Part shown: positions 1-6,894 of the stretch, one piece after another
How the letters are laid out: each line of letters begins with the position of its first letter
How positions within the stretch are numbered: the first letter of the stretch is position 1
NCBI RefSeq assembly: GCF_000960995.1
Contig: NZ_CP009435.1
Span: 1,674,001 to 1,738,000, forward strand
Origin: Burkholderia glumae LMG 2196 = ATCC 33617
GTDB lineage: Bacteria; Pseudomonadota; Gammaproteobacteria; Burkholderiales; Burkholderiaceae
Direction of reading: 5' to 3'
DNA length: 64,000 bases
The notes under the pieces: model-generated
Seen by the model: the letters and a program-made list of their open reading frames with translations, nothing else
Database searches by the model: none
Told to the model about the DNA's origin: nothing
Position numbers and translations under genes: made by a program

Positions 1-526
1 GGCCGAGCACGTTCTCACGCATCGTGCCGTAGCGCACGGCGTTGGTGCCCGAGGCCCGCGTGGCGGTCATGCCGCCGATGCTGGCGTCGGCGCCCGGATC
101 GATCGGGAAGAACAGGCCGGTGTCGCGCAGCGCCTCGTTGAGCGTCTTGCGCGTGATGCCTGGCTCGACCGTCACGGTCAGGTCGTCGGCGTCGATCGAC
201 AGCACGCGATTCATGCGCGACAGGTCGAGCGAGACGCCGCCGCGCACCGCGAGCAGGTGGCCTTCGAGCGAGGAGCCGGCGCCGTAGGGGATCAGCGGCA
301 CGCCGTGCTGCGCGCAGAGCGTGACGACGGTGCGGACCTCGTCGGCATGCTGCGCGAACACCACGGCGTCGGGCAGTTCGGGATCGAACGGCGATTCGTC
401 GCGGCCGTGATGGGCGCGGACCGCTTCCGAGGTCGACACGCGTTCGCCGAACGCGGCGACCAGCGCCGCGCGCAGCGCATCGGGGAACGGGCGGCGCAGC
501 GACGCCGGGGGGGCGGGGTGGTTCAC
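1..526 (-). CDS. FAD-linked oxidase (D-lactate dehydrogenase/glycolate oxidase GlcD type), N-terminal part
   Basis: Only the first 175 codons are in the window; the gene runs off the left edge. It starts at a GTG (524-526) six bases after an AAGGAG ribosome site at 533-538. The visible protein is the N-terminal half of a PCMH-type FAD-binding domain: IPYGAGSSLEGH, then DLTVTVEPGIT and FFPIDPGADASIGGM, the pyrophosphate-binding segments typical of the GlcD/DLD family. Such enzymes oxidise D-2-hydroxy acids (D-lactate, glycolate) with FAD and pass electrons to the respiratory chain or a cytochrome. The C-terminal substrate half is missing, so the substrate cannot be chosen. The gene is divergent from the cobalamin adenosyltransferase gene. 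Confidence 0.85.
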   Translation of the reverse strand, partial: MNHPAPPASLRRPFPDALRAALVAAFGERVSTSEAVRAHHGRDESPFDPELPDAVVFAQHADEVRTVVTLCAQHGVPLIPYGAGSSLEGHLLAVRGGVSLDLSRMNRVLSIDADDLTVTVEPGITRKTLNEALRDTGLFFPIDPGADASIGGMTATRASGTNAVRYGTMRENVLG

Positions 527-969
527 GCGTGTCTCCTTGGGGCGATTGGCTCGAGGTCGTGCGTAGCATGCCGCGCGCGGCGGGCACGGCGCCGTCTGGC
601 CCGTCTTGTCGGGGCCGGCCTTCGACGCGCGGCCCGCGCGGGCCGGCGACCCGCGAATCATTTTACGCGCAAAGCCGGCCGCCGCGCGGCGGCCGGCGCT
701 GGGATAATGGCAGCGGGCAGCGGGCTGCCACGGCCGCCCGCTCCGGCGGCGCCGGGCCCGGGCCGGCGGGCCGCGTGGCAGACGCCGCCCGGCCGGCGCG
801 CCCTTGCCGCGGCGCCCGCCTCGCTGCGCGCCATCGCTCGCGCAACGCGTGCGCCCGGCGGGCGCCGCGGCAAGGGCGCGCCGACGCGCGGGTCCGCGCG
901 CCGCTCGAATGCGGACCGGGGGCCGGCCGAGCCTGCCACCAACACGACACGACACGACGAGGACACGAG
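527..969. other. Divergent intergenic region with a long perfect hairpin
   Basis: A 443-base non-coding stretch between the FAD oxidase and the cobalamin adenosyltransferase genes. It must carry both promoters, but I see no convincing -35/-10 pair in this very GC-rich sequence. Its notable content is a 27-base perfect inverted repeat, listed separately. A short ACACGACACGACACGACG direct-repeat tract (947 region) lies just before the downstream gene. No cobalamin riboswitch consensus is recognisable. Confidence 0.6.
794..883. repeat. 27-bp perfect inverted repeat with 36-nt loop
   Basis: The arms at 794-820 and 857-883 are exact reverse complements over 27 bases, with a 36-base spacer. They are almost entirely G and C, with a central CCCTTGCC/GGCAAGGG core. 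As RNA or single-stranded DNA this would make an extremely stable hairpin about 90 bases upstream of the adenosyltransferase start. No T-run follows in either direction, so it is not a standard intrinsic terminator. I did not notice a second copy in the window. Confidence 0.8.
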
Positions 970-1521
970 ATGGGCAACCGCCTGAGCAAGATTGCGACCC
1001 GCACCGGCGACGACGGTACGACCGGCCTTGGCGACGGCAGCCGGGTCGGCAAGGACGACGTGCGGATCGCGGCGATCGGTGACGTCGACGAACTGAATTC
1101 GCAGCTCGGTGTGCTGCTGGCCGAGCCGCTGCCCGAGGACCTGCGCGGTGCGCTGTCGGCAATCCAGCACGATCTGTTCGACCTCGGCGGCGAACTGTGC
1201 ATGCCGGGCCACGTGGCGATGACCGACGCGCATCTGGCGCGGCTCGACGACTGGCTGGCGCACTACAACGCGCAGCTGCCGCCGCTCAAGGAGTTCATCC
1301 TGCCCGGCGGCTCGCGCGCGGCGGCGCTCGCGCACGTCTGCCGCACCGTGTGCCGGCGCGCCGAGCGTTCGATCGTGACGCTCGGCGCGGCCGGCGAGGT
1401 GGCGCCCGCGCCGCGCCGCTACGTCAACCGGCTCTCGGACCTGCTGTTCGTGTTCGCGCGCGTGCTCAACCGCGCGGCCGGCGGCCGCGACGTGCTTTGG
1501 GAGCACGGCCGCCCCGAGTGA
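970..1521 (+). CDS. Cob(I)alamin adenosyltransferase, PduO type
   Basis: This 183-residue protein transfers the adenosyl group of ATP to reduced cobalamin, making adenosylcobalamin in the cytoplasm. Family signs are the N-terminal TRTGDDGTTGLGDGSRVGK nucleotide loop (residues 11-29), the GDVDELNS segment (about 38-45), and the C-terminal helix RRYVNRLSDLLFVFAR with the conserved Arg/Asn/Asp residues of the active site. The length is normal for PduO/MMAB enzymes. The ATG at 970 follows an AGGA-containing stretch. The gene appears to stand alone between the FAD oxidase and hmp. The longer upstream reading frame is out-of-frame GC-rich readthrough and not supported. Confidence 0.93.
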   Translation: MGNRLSKIATRTGDDGTTGLGDGSRVGKDDVRIAAIGDVDELNSQLGVLLAEPLPEDLRGALSAIQHDLFDLGGELCMPGHVAMTDAHLARLDDWLAHYNAQLPPLKEFILPGGSRAAALAHVCRTVCRRAERSIVTLGAAGEVAPAPRRYVNRLSDLLFVFARVLNRAAGGRDVLWEHGRPE

Positions 1522-1628
1522 GGCGGGCGGCGCGGGCGGTCGCGCCGCGCCGGCATTGCATCGGCGGCAGCATCGGGCAGGGTCGCCGCAACTGCGGCAA
1601 TTCGCCCATCTCAATATTCGGCTTTAAA

Positions 1629-1647
1629 AATGTATCGTGTATGAATC
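1629..1647. promoter_or_regulatory. NsrR-like operator upstream of hmp
   Basis: The complementary strand reads GATTCAT-ACACG-ATACATT. This matches the published NsrR consensus GATGYAT-N5-ATRCATC at 12 of the 14 arm positions with the correct 5-base spacing. It sits 30 bases upstream of the flavohaemoglobin start, in a short AT-rich island. NsrR is a nitric-oxide-sensing Fe-S repressor that commonly controls hmp, so the position is apt. The assignment rests on motif match and context only. Confidence 0.6.
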
Positions 1648-1676
1648 TTTAAACCGACCGCCGATGGAGAAGAACG

Positions 1677-2885
1677 ATGACGACGCTCACCGCCGAGCAG
1701 ATGGACCGTGTCAAGGCAAGCGCCCCAATGCTTGCCGCCGAAGGGCCGAAGATCGCGCGGCACTTCTATCAGCGGATGTTCCGTCGCCATCCCGAATTGC
1801 GAAACCTGTTCAACCAATCGCATCAGAAGGCGGGCGGCGGCCAGCCCGAGGCGCTGGCGCGGGCGGTGTGGGCATACGCCGCGAACATCGACAATCTCGG
1901 CGCGCTCGGCGGCGCGGTCTCGCGCATCGCGCACAAGCACGTGAGCCTGTCGGTGCGGCCCGAGCATTACCCGATCGTCGGTGACAACCTGCTGGCCGCG
2001 ATCGTCGAGGTGCTCGGCGAGGCGGTCGATGCGCCGACGCTCGACGCATGGCGGGCCGCCTATGCGCAGCTCGCGCAGATCCTGACCGGGGTCGAGGCGC
2101 GGCTCTACGCGCAGGCGCCGTGGACCGGCTACCGGCCGTTCCGGGTCGAGCGCAAGCAGCGCGAGAGCGACGAGATCACCTCGTTCTATCTGACGCCCAC
2201 CGACGGCGGCGTCGCGCCGCACTTCGAACCGGGCCAGTACGTCTCGGTCAAGCGCTACATCGGCGCGCTCGGCGTCGACCAGCCGCGCCAGTACAGCCTG
2301 TCGGACCTGCCGAACGGCAAGTGGCTGCGGATCTCGGTGAAGCGCGAGGCGGGGCGCGGCGCCGAGCTGCCGGCCGGCAAGATGTCGACGCTGCTGCACG
2401 ACGGCGTCGAGCAAGGGGCGATCGTCGAGGTGTCGGCGCCGATGGGCGACTTCACGCTGGCGCGCGAGGCCGACACGCCGGTGGTGCTGATTTCGGGGGG
2501 AGTCGGCATCACGCCGATGGTGTCGATGGCCTCGGCGCTGGCCGCGGCCGGCAGCCGGCGGCCGCTCCATTTCCTGCACGCCTGCCGCTCGGGCCGTGCC
2601 CATGCGTTTCGCGACTGGCTCAACGCGCTGGTGGCGAGCCGCCCGAACACCACGCGCCAGGTACTTTACGAGACCGTCGGCCCGAACGACGAGGCCGGCG
2701 TCGATCACGACCGCGAGGGGCGGCTCACGCCGGCCGAACTGGACGCGGCGATGCTGCCCGATGCCGACTACTACGTCTGCGGGCCGGTAGGCTTCATGAC
2801 CGCGCAGCGCGAGACGCTGCTGGCGCGCGGCGTCGAGCCGGCGCGCGTGCATACCGAGATCTTCGGTTCGGGCGCGTTGGCGTGA
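1677..2885 (+). CDS. hmp: Flavohaemoprotein, nitric oxide dioxygenase
   Basis: 402 residues with three modules: a globin domain (1-140), an FAD-binding ferredoxin-reductase domain (about 155-260) and an NAD(P)-binding domain (about 265-400). It oxidises NO to nitrate with O2 and NAD(P)H. The globin pocket residues are present: Tyr31 in the HFYQRMF helix, Gln56, and proximal His88 in AHKHVS. The reductase half shows RQYSLSD for FAD, GGVGITPMVSMA for the pyridine nucleotide, and the C-terminal VHTEIFGSG. The start at 1677 follows GGAGA. An NsrR-like site directly upstream suggests induction by nitrosative stress. Confidence 0.97.
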   Translation: MTTLTAEQMDRVKASAPMLAAEGPKIARHFYQRMFRRHPELRNLFNQSHQKAGGGQPEALARAVWAYAANIDNLGALGGAVSRIAHKHVSLSVRPEHYPIVGDNLLAAIVEVLGEAVDAPTLDAWRAAYAQLAQILTGVEARLYAQAPWTGYRPFRVERKQRESDEITSFYLTPTDGGVAPHFEPGQYVSVKRYIGALGVDQPRQYSLSDLPNGKWLRISVKREAGRGAELPAGKMSTLLHDGVEQGAIVEVSAPMGDFTLAREADTPVVLISGGVGITPMVSMASALAAAGSRRPLHFLHACRSGRAHAFRDWLNALVASRPNTTRQVLYETVGPNDEAGVDHDREGRLTPAELDAAMLPDADYYVCGPVGFMTAQRETLLARGVEPARVHTEIFGSGALA

Positions 2886-2902
2886 GGCGGTGTGCTGCGG
2901 GG

Positions 2903-2934
2903 AGGGCCGGTTCGCCGCGAGGCGGTCCGGCCCT
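2903..2934. terminator. Possible hairpin between convergent hmp and aroG
   Basis: AGGGCCGG at 2903-2910 pairs with CCGGCCCT at 2927-2934, and the inner TTCGCC/GGCGGT can extend the stem. It lies in the 77-base gap where hmp and aroG converge, so it could stop transcription from both sides. No clear T-run follows, so the assignment is weak. Confidence 0.35.
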
Positions 2935-2962
2935 TCGTGCTTGAGGGCTTCGGGCGCCGGCC

Positions 2963-4036
2963 TCAGTTGCCGCTGCCGCGGGCCACGCGCCGCGCCTTGA
3001 CGGCGTCGGCCAGGCCTTCGAGCACCTTGACGCTGTCGTCCCAGCCGATGCAGGCGTCGGTGATGCTCTGGCCGTAGGTCAGCGGGCAACCCGGCGTCAG
3101 GTCCTGACGGCCGCCCACCAGATGCGATTCCACCATCACGCCGACGATCCGTTCGTCGCCGGCCGCAAGCTGGCGGCCGATGTCGGCGCAGACCGGGATC
3201 TGGTTCTCGTGCTTCTTCGAGCTGTTGGCATGGCTCGCGTCGATCATCAGGCGTGCGGCGAGGCCGGCCTTGCCGATGTCGGCGCAGGCCGCGTTGACGC
3301 TGTCGGCATCGTAGTTCGGCGCCTTGCCGCCGCGCAGGATCACGTGGCAATCCTCGTTGCCCGACGTCGAGACGATCGCCGAGTGGCCGCCCTTGGTCAC
3401 GGACAGGAAATGGTGCGGCTGCGAGGCGGCCTTGATCGCGTCCACGGCGATCTTCACGTTGCCGTCGGTGCCGTTCTTGAAGCCGACCGGGCACGACAGG
3501 CCCGAGGCGAGTTCGCGGTGGACCTGCGACTCGGTGGTGCGTGCACCGATCGCCCCCCACGACACGAGGTCGGCGATGTACTGCGGGCTGATCATGTCGA
3601 GGAATTCGGTGCCGGCCGGCAGGCCCAGCTCGTTGATCTGCAGCAGCAGCTCGCGCGCGGTGCGCAGCCCTTCGTTGATCTTGAAGCTGTTGTCGAGGTG
3701 CGGATCGTTGATGAGCCCCTTCCAGCCGACCGTGGTGCGCGGCTTCTCGAAGTAGACGCGCATCACGATCTCGAGATCGTCCCGGAAGCGCCGGCGCAGC
3801 TCGACGAGCTGCTTCGCGTAATCGACTGCCGCGTTCGTGTCGTGGATCGAGCACGGGCCGATCACCACCACCAGGCGGTCATCCATGCCGTGCAGGATCC
3901 GGTGCAGCGCGCGGCGCGTGCTGTAGATCAGTTCCGCCACGGCTTCCGAGCAGGGGAACTCGCGGATCAGGTGGTTGGGCGGTGTCAGTTCCTTCAGTTC
4001 GCGAATCCGGACATCGTCGGTGTTGTGCGGGGGCAT
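2963..4036 (-). CDS. aroG: 3-deoxy-7-phosphoheptulonate synthase (DAHP synthase), type I
   Basis: 357 residues, matching the AroF/G/H family (about 350). It joins phosphoenolpyruvate and erythrose-4-phosphate, the first step of aromatic amino acid synthesis. Diagnostic segments are VVIGPCSIHD near residue 60, FEKPRTTVGWKG (phosphoenolpyruvate and metal site), SVTKGGHSAIVSTSGN, DASHANSSK and GVMVESHLVGG. I use aroG as the family name; which aromatic end product inhibits it cannot be read from the sequence. Regulation is unusually visible: about 300 bases upstream lie a strong promoter, an aromatic-rich leader peptide and a terminator hairpin that together form a candidate attenuator. It is transcribed alone and converges with hmp. 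Confidence 0.96.
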   Translation of the reverse strand: MPPHNTDDVRIRELKELTPPNHLIREFPCSEAVAELIYSTRRALHRILHGMDDRLVVVIGPCSIHDTNAAVDYAKQLVELRRRFRDDLEIVMRVYFEKPRTTVGWKGLINDPHLDNSFKINEGLRTARELLLQINELGLPAGTEFLDMISPQYIADLVSWGAIGARTTESQVHRELASGLSCPVGFKNGTDGNVKIAVDAIKAASQPHHFLSVTKGGHSAIVSTSGNEDCHVILRGGKAPNYDADSVNAACADIGKAGLAARLMIDASHANSSKKHENQIPVCADIGRQLAAGDERIVGVMVESHLVGGRQDLTPGCPLTYGQSITDACIGWDDSVKVLEGLADAVKARRVARGSGN

Positions 4037-4154
4037 GCAGTGTTCTCCAGTGTCGCGTCGCCGGGGCGGTCGCGCTCGGCCGTTGCGGGTTTCGGTCGGT
4101 TTGGCCGGGGACGGCCGGGTTCATCGGCGCCGGGGCTGCTGAACCGGCGGGACG

Positions 4155-4185
4155 AAAAAAAACCGCCGGGTTCGCCGGCGGTTTT
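4155..4185 (-). terminator. aroG attenuator terminator (region 3:4)
   Basis: Reading on the minus strand, AAAACCGCCGG (4185-4175), a CGAAC loop, and CCGGCGGTTTT run into eight T residues in all (4162-4155). This is a textbook intrinsic terminator. It lies downstream of the leader peptide stop and 118 bases before the aroG start, so it can only act within the aroG leader. The 5' arm (minus-strand CCGCCGGCG, 4181-4173) can instead pair with CGCTGGCGG at 4238-4230 inside the leader peptide gene: 9 pairs including one G-U. Confidence 0.88.
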
Positions 4186-4215
4186 CTGGGAATTTGGTTC
4201 GCGCGTTGCGCGCTA

Positions 4216-4281
4216 TCACTCCTCTCGATCCGCCAGCGGTCTGAGATACCAGAAAAAGTAAAAGTAAAACCTGGCGGACAT
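4216..4281 (-). CDS. aroG leader peptide, aromatic-rich (attenuation)
   Basis: A 21-codon frame (ATG at 4281-4279, TGA at 4218-4216) whose codons 5-12 read FYFYFFWY: four Phe, three Tyr and one Trp in a row. It begins about 30 bases after the predicted transcription start. Codons 2-4 (TCCGCCAG, 4278-4271) are complementary to codons 16-18 (CTGGCGGA, 4236-4229), giving the 1:2 stem around the aromatic run. The latter segment can also pair with the 5' arm of the terminator. A ribosome stalled at the aromatic codons would therefore favour antitermination and aroG expression. No strong ribosome site is seen. The function is inferred from this architecture. Confidence 0.87.
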   Translation of the reverse strand: MSARFYFYFFWYLRPLADREE

Positions 4282-4317
4282 GATCGTGCGGTGCGTCGTG
4301 GTTGGAGCGATCTGGAC

Positions 4318-4346
4318 TTTATACCCGGGCGGCACGCGCAATGCAA
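4318..4346 (-). promoter_or_regulatory. Promoter of the aroG leader
   Basis: On the minus strand TTGCAT (4346-4341) is followed after exactly 17 bases by TATAAA (4323-4318). Initiation would fall near 4311, about 30 bases before the leader peptide ATG. It sits immediately after the predicted tldD terminator, which makes aroG an independent transcription unit. Confidence 0.8.
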
Positions 4347-4357
4347 CCGGGTGGCGC

Positions 4358-4378
4358 AAAAAACGCGGACAATCCGCG
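4358..4378 (-). terminator. Terminator after tldD
   Basis: The minus strand reads CGCGGA-TTG-TCCGCG followed by six T residues (4363-4358). It lies 77 bases after the tldD stop codon and just upstream of the aroG promoter. The stem is short (6 bp) but all G/C-rich with a proper T-run. Confidence 0.75.
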
Positions 4379-4455
4379 CAAGGTTGATGTCTGGTGCGCG
4401 ATGTCCGCGCTGCGGTGCGGAATTGCCGCGCCGCAGCGTGACCGCCCGGCCGGAC

Positions 4456-5922
4456 TCAGGCGGTGCCGCCGACCGTCATCGAGTCGATCCGCAGCGTCGG
4501 CTGGCCCACGCCCACCGGCACGCTCTGGCCTTCCTTGCCGCACACGCCCACGCCCGAGTCGAGCTTCATGTCGTTGCCGATCATGCTGACGTACTTCAGC
4601 GACTCGGGGCCGCTGCCGATCAGCGTGGCGCCCTTCACCGGATAGGTCACCTTGCCGTTCTCGATCATGTAGGCCTCGGAGGCCGAGAACACGAACTTGC
4701 CGTTGGTGATGTCGACCTGGCCGCCGCCGAAATTCACCGCGTACAGGCCGTGCTTGACCGATGCGATGATCTCCTGCGGGTCCTTGTCGCCGTTCAGCAT
4801 GTAGGTGTTGGTCATGCGCGGCATCGGCAGCGCCGCGTACGACTCGCGGCGCGCGTTGCCGGTCACGGGCATCTTCATGAGGCGCGCGTTCAGCGTGTCC
4901 TGGATGTAGCCCTTCAGGATCCCGTCCTCGATCAGCGTGGTGCACTGGGTCGGGTTGCCTTCGTCGTCGATGTTGAGCGAGCCGCGGCGGTTCGGCAGCG
5001 TGCCGTCGTCCACCACCGTCACGCCCTTGGCGGCGACGCGCTCGCCGATGCGTCCGGCGAACGCCGACGAGCCCTTGCGGTTGAAGTCGCCCTCCAGGCC
5101 ATGGCCGATCGCCTCGTGCAGCAGCACACCGGGCCAGCCCGAGCCGAGCACCACCGTCATCGCGCCGGCCGGCGCCGGGCGCGCGTCCAGATTGACGAGC
5201 GCGGCGTGGACGGCGTCGTCCACGTAGCGCGACAGCACCTCGTCGCTGAAGTAGCCGTAGTCGAAGCGGCCGCCGCCGCCGCCCGAGCCGATCTCGCGGC
5301 GCCCGTCCTGCTCGGCGATCACCGTCACCGAGACCCGCACCAGCGGGCGGATGTCGGCGGCCAGCGCGCCGTCGCTGCGCGCCACCAGCACCACGTCGTA
5401 TTCGCCGGCCAGGCCCGCCATCACCTGCGTGATGCGCGGGTCGCGGCCGCGTGCCATCTGCTCGACGCGTTCGAGCAGCTTGACCTTGGCGGTGGCGTCG
5501 AGCGAGGCGAGCGGGTCGGACGGCAGGTAGAGGTCGCGCCCCGCCACGCCGGTCAGCGACGATGCCACCTGGATCCTGCGGCGTCCGCCGCCCGCGGCCG
5601 CGATCGCCTTGGTGGCGCTGGCGGCCTGGCGGATCGCCTCGGGCGAGAGGTCGTCCGAATAGGCGAACGCGGTGCGCTCGCCGGCCACGGCCCGCACGCC
5701 GACGCCCTGGTCGATGCTGAAGCTGCCCGATTTCACGATTCCTTCCTCCAGGCTCCACGCTTCGCTGCGGGTCGCCTGGAAGTACAGGTCCGCGTAGTCG
5801 ACGCGATGCGTGAAGATGTCGGCGAGCGTGCGCGTGAGCAGCGTTTCGTCGAGGCCGTACGGCGTGAGCAGGATGTCCTTGGCGAGGGCGAGATTGCGGA
5901 TGCCGGGTTCGATGATGTTCAT
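4456..5922 (-). CDS. tldD: Metalloprotease TldD
   Basis: 488 residues, the usual TldD length (about 481). TldD pairs with TldE/PmbA to form a zinc protease that trims unfolded or ribosomally made peptides. The zinc-binding HEAIGH motif is visible near residue 270 ([14 protein letters not shown]). The typical C-terminal barrel follows, with [19 protein letters not shown] and the conserved GGGQVDI. I chose the ATG at 5922 (MNIIEPG) rather than an upstream one because the protein aligns from there with the family. It follows the nitrilase-like gene by 92 bases and is probably the last gene of the yhdP-nit-tldD unit. The partner pmbA/tldE is not in the window. Confidence 0.95.
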   Translation of the reverse strand: MNIIEPGIRNLALAKDILLTPYGLDETLLTRTLADIFTHRVDYADLYFQATRSEAWSLEEGIVKSGSFSIDQGVGVRAVAGERTAFAYSDDLSPEAIRQAASATKAIAAAGGGRRRIQVASSLTGVAGRDLYLPSDPLASLDATAKVKLLERVEQMARGRDPRITQVMAGLAGEYDVVLVARSDGALAADIRPLVRVSVTVIAEQDGRREIGSGGGGGRFDYGYFSDEVLSRYVDDAVHAALVNLDARPAPAGAMTVVLGSGWPGVLLHEAIGHGLEGDFNRKGSSAFAGRIGERVAAKGVTVVDDGTLPNRRGSLNIDDEGNPTQCTTLIEDGILKGYIQDTLNARLMKMPVTGNARRESYAALPMPRMTNTYMLNGDKDPQEIIASVKHGLYAVNFGGGQVDITNGKFVFSASEAYMIENGKVTYPVKGATLIGSGPESLKYVSMIGNDMKLDSGVGVCGKEGQSVPVGVGQPTLRIDSMTVGGTA

Positions 5923-6014
5923 GCGGTATCGGATATCGGGGTTGCTTTGAGCGGGGTCGGGTGTGTCGTCGGTGTGTCGGTTTCGGAGCGGATCGCGTGG
6001 GCTCGGCGGGGCGC

Positions 6015-6854
6015 TCAGTCGAGCACGCGGTGGCGCCAGGCGGGCAGGCTCTGGCGGACTTCGGCCAGGCGCGCCGGATCGACCGTGCCGGCCACCACGC
6101 CGGGGCTTTCGTCGCGCACGGCGACGATCTCGCCCCACGGGTCCACCAGCATGCTGTGTCCCCAGGTGCGCCGGCCGTTCTCATGGCGGCCGCCCTGCGC
6201 GGCGGCGAGCACGTAGCACTGGTTCTCGATCGCCCGCGCGCGCAGCAGCGTCTCCCAGTGCGCGCGGCCGGTGGTGTAGGTGAACGCGGACGGCACGACG
6301 ATCAGCGCGCAGTCGCCGAGGCGGCGATACAGCTCCGGAAAGCGCAGATCGTAGCAGACCGACAGGCCGACCCGGCCGAACGGCGCCTCGAAGCCGCGCA
6401 CCGCCGAGGCGTCGGTGCCGCCTGGGCGGATCGTGCGGGCCTCGTCGAACGATTCGCCGTCCTTCTCGAAGCTGAACAGGTGGATCTTGTCGTAGCGCGC
6501 GCATTCGCGCCCGTCGGGACCGAACACCAGCGTGGTGTTCAGCACGCGCGACGGCTCGGGCGCGGCGAGCGGCAGCGTGCCGCCGATCAGCCAGACGCCG
6601 TGGCGGCGCGCGCAATCGGCGAGGAAGCGCTGGATCGGGCCGTCCTGATAGGGTTCGGCGAGCGCGAGCTTGTCGGTGTCGCGCCGGCCCATGAAGCAGA
6701 AGTATTCCGGCAGCAGCACGAGCTTCGCGCCGAGCGCGGCCGCCTCGGCGACCAGCCGGCCCGCGTCGTCCAGGTTGCGGGCGAGATCGGGCGAGCTGAC
6801 CATCTGCACGGCGGCGACCGTCAGCGGGGCGAGGCGTTCGGATCGGTCGGTCAT
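6015..6854 (-). CDS. Carbon-nitrogen hydrolase, Nit/omega-amidase type
   Basis: 279 residues of the nitrilase superfamily. The catalytic Glu-Lys-Cys triad is intact: Glu50 in LVLLPEYF, Lys123 in RYDKIHLF and Cys167 in [13 protein letters not shown]. The close match to Nit1-type proteins suggests hydrolysis of deaminated glutathione (a metabolite repair reaction), but other amides are possible. The start is the ATG at 6854. A longer frame upstream overlaps the intergenic region and lacks similarity. It sits between yhdP (40 bases upstream) and tldD, an order found in many proteobacteria, so the three are likely co-transcribed. Confidence 0.92.
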   Translation of the reverse strand: MTDRSERLAPLTVAAVQMVSSPDLARNLDDAGRLVAEAAALGAKLVLLPEYFCFMGRRDTDKLALAEPYQDGPIQRFLADCARRHGVWLIGGTLPLAAPEPSRVLNTTLVFGPDGRECARYDKIHLFSFEKDGESFDEARTIRPGGTDASAVRGFEAPFGRVGLSVCYDLRFPELYRRLGDCALIVVPSAFTYTTGRAHWETLLRARAIENQCYVLAAAQGGRHENGRRTWGHSMLVDPWGEIVAVRDESPGVVAGTVDPARLAEVRQSLPAWRHRVLD

Positions 6855-6894
6855 CGGAGAGCGTCGGACGTAAAAAAGGGTGCGTCCCGCACCG

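Noticed and set aside
527..969. Cobalamin riboswitch before the adenosyltransferase gene
   Set aside because: Considered because of the gene function and the long leader. I see no B12-box or conserved core, only a simple long hairpin.
1611..3854. 747-codon minus-strand frame across hmp and aroG
   Set aside because: It overlaps two clear genes, has low-complexity basic composition, and resembles no family.
3122..6216. Long plus-strand frames antisense to aroG and tldD
   Set aside because: Both underlying minus-strand genes have complete family motifs; the antisense frames have none and would span the aroG leader.
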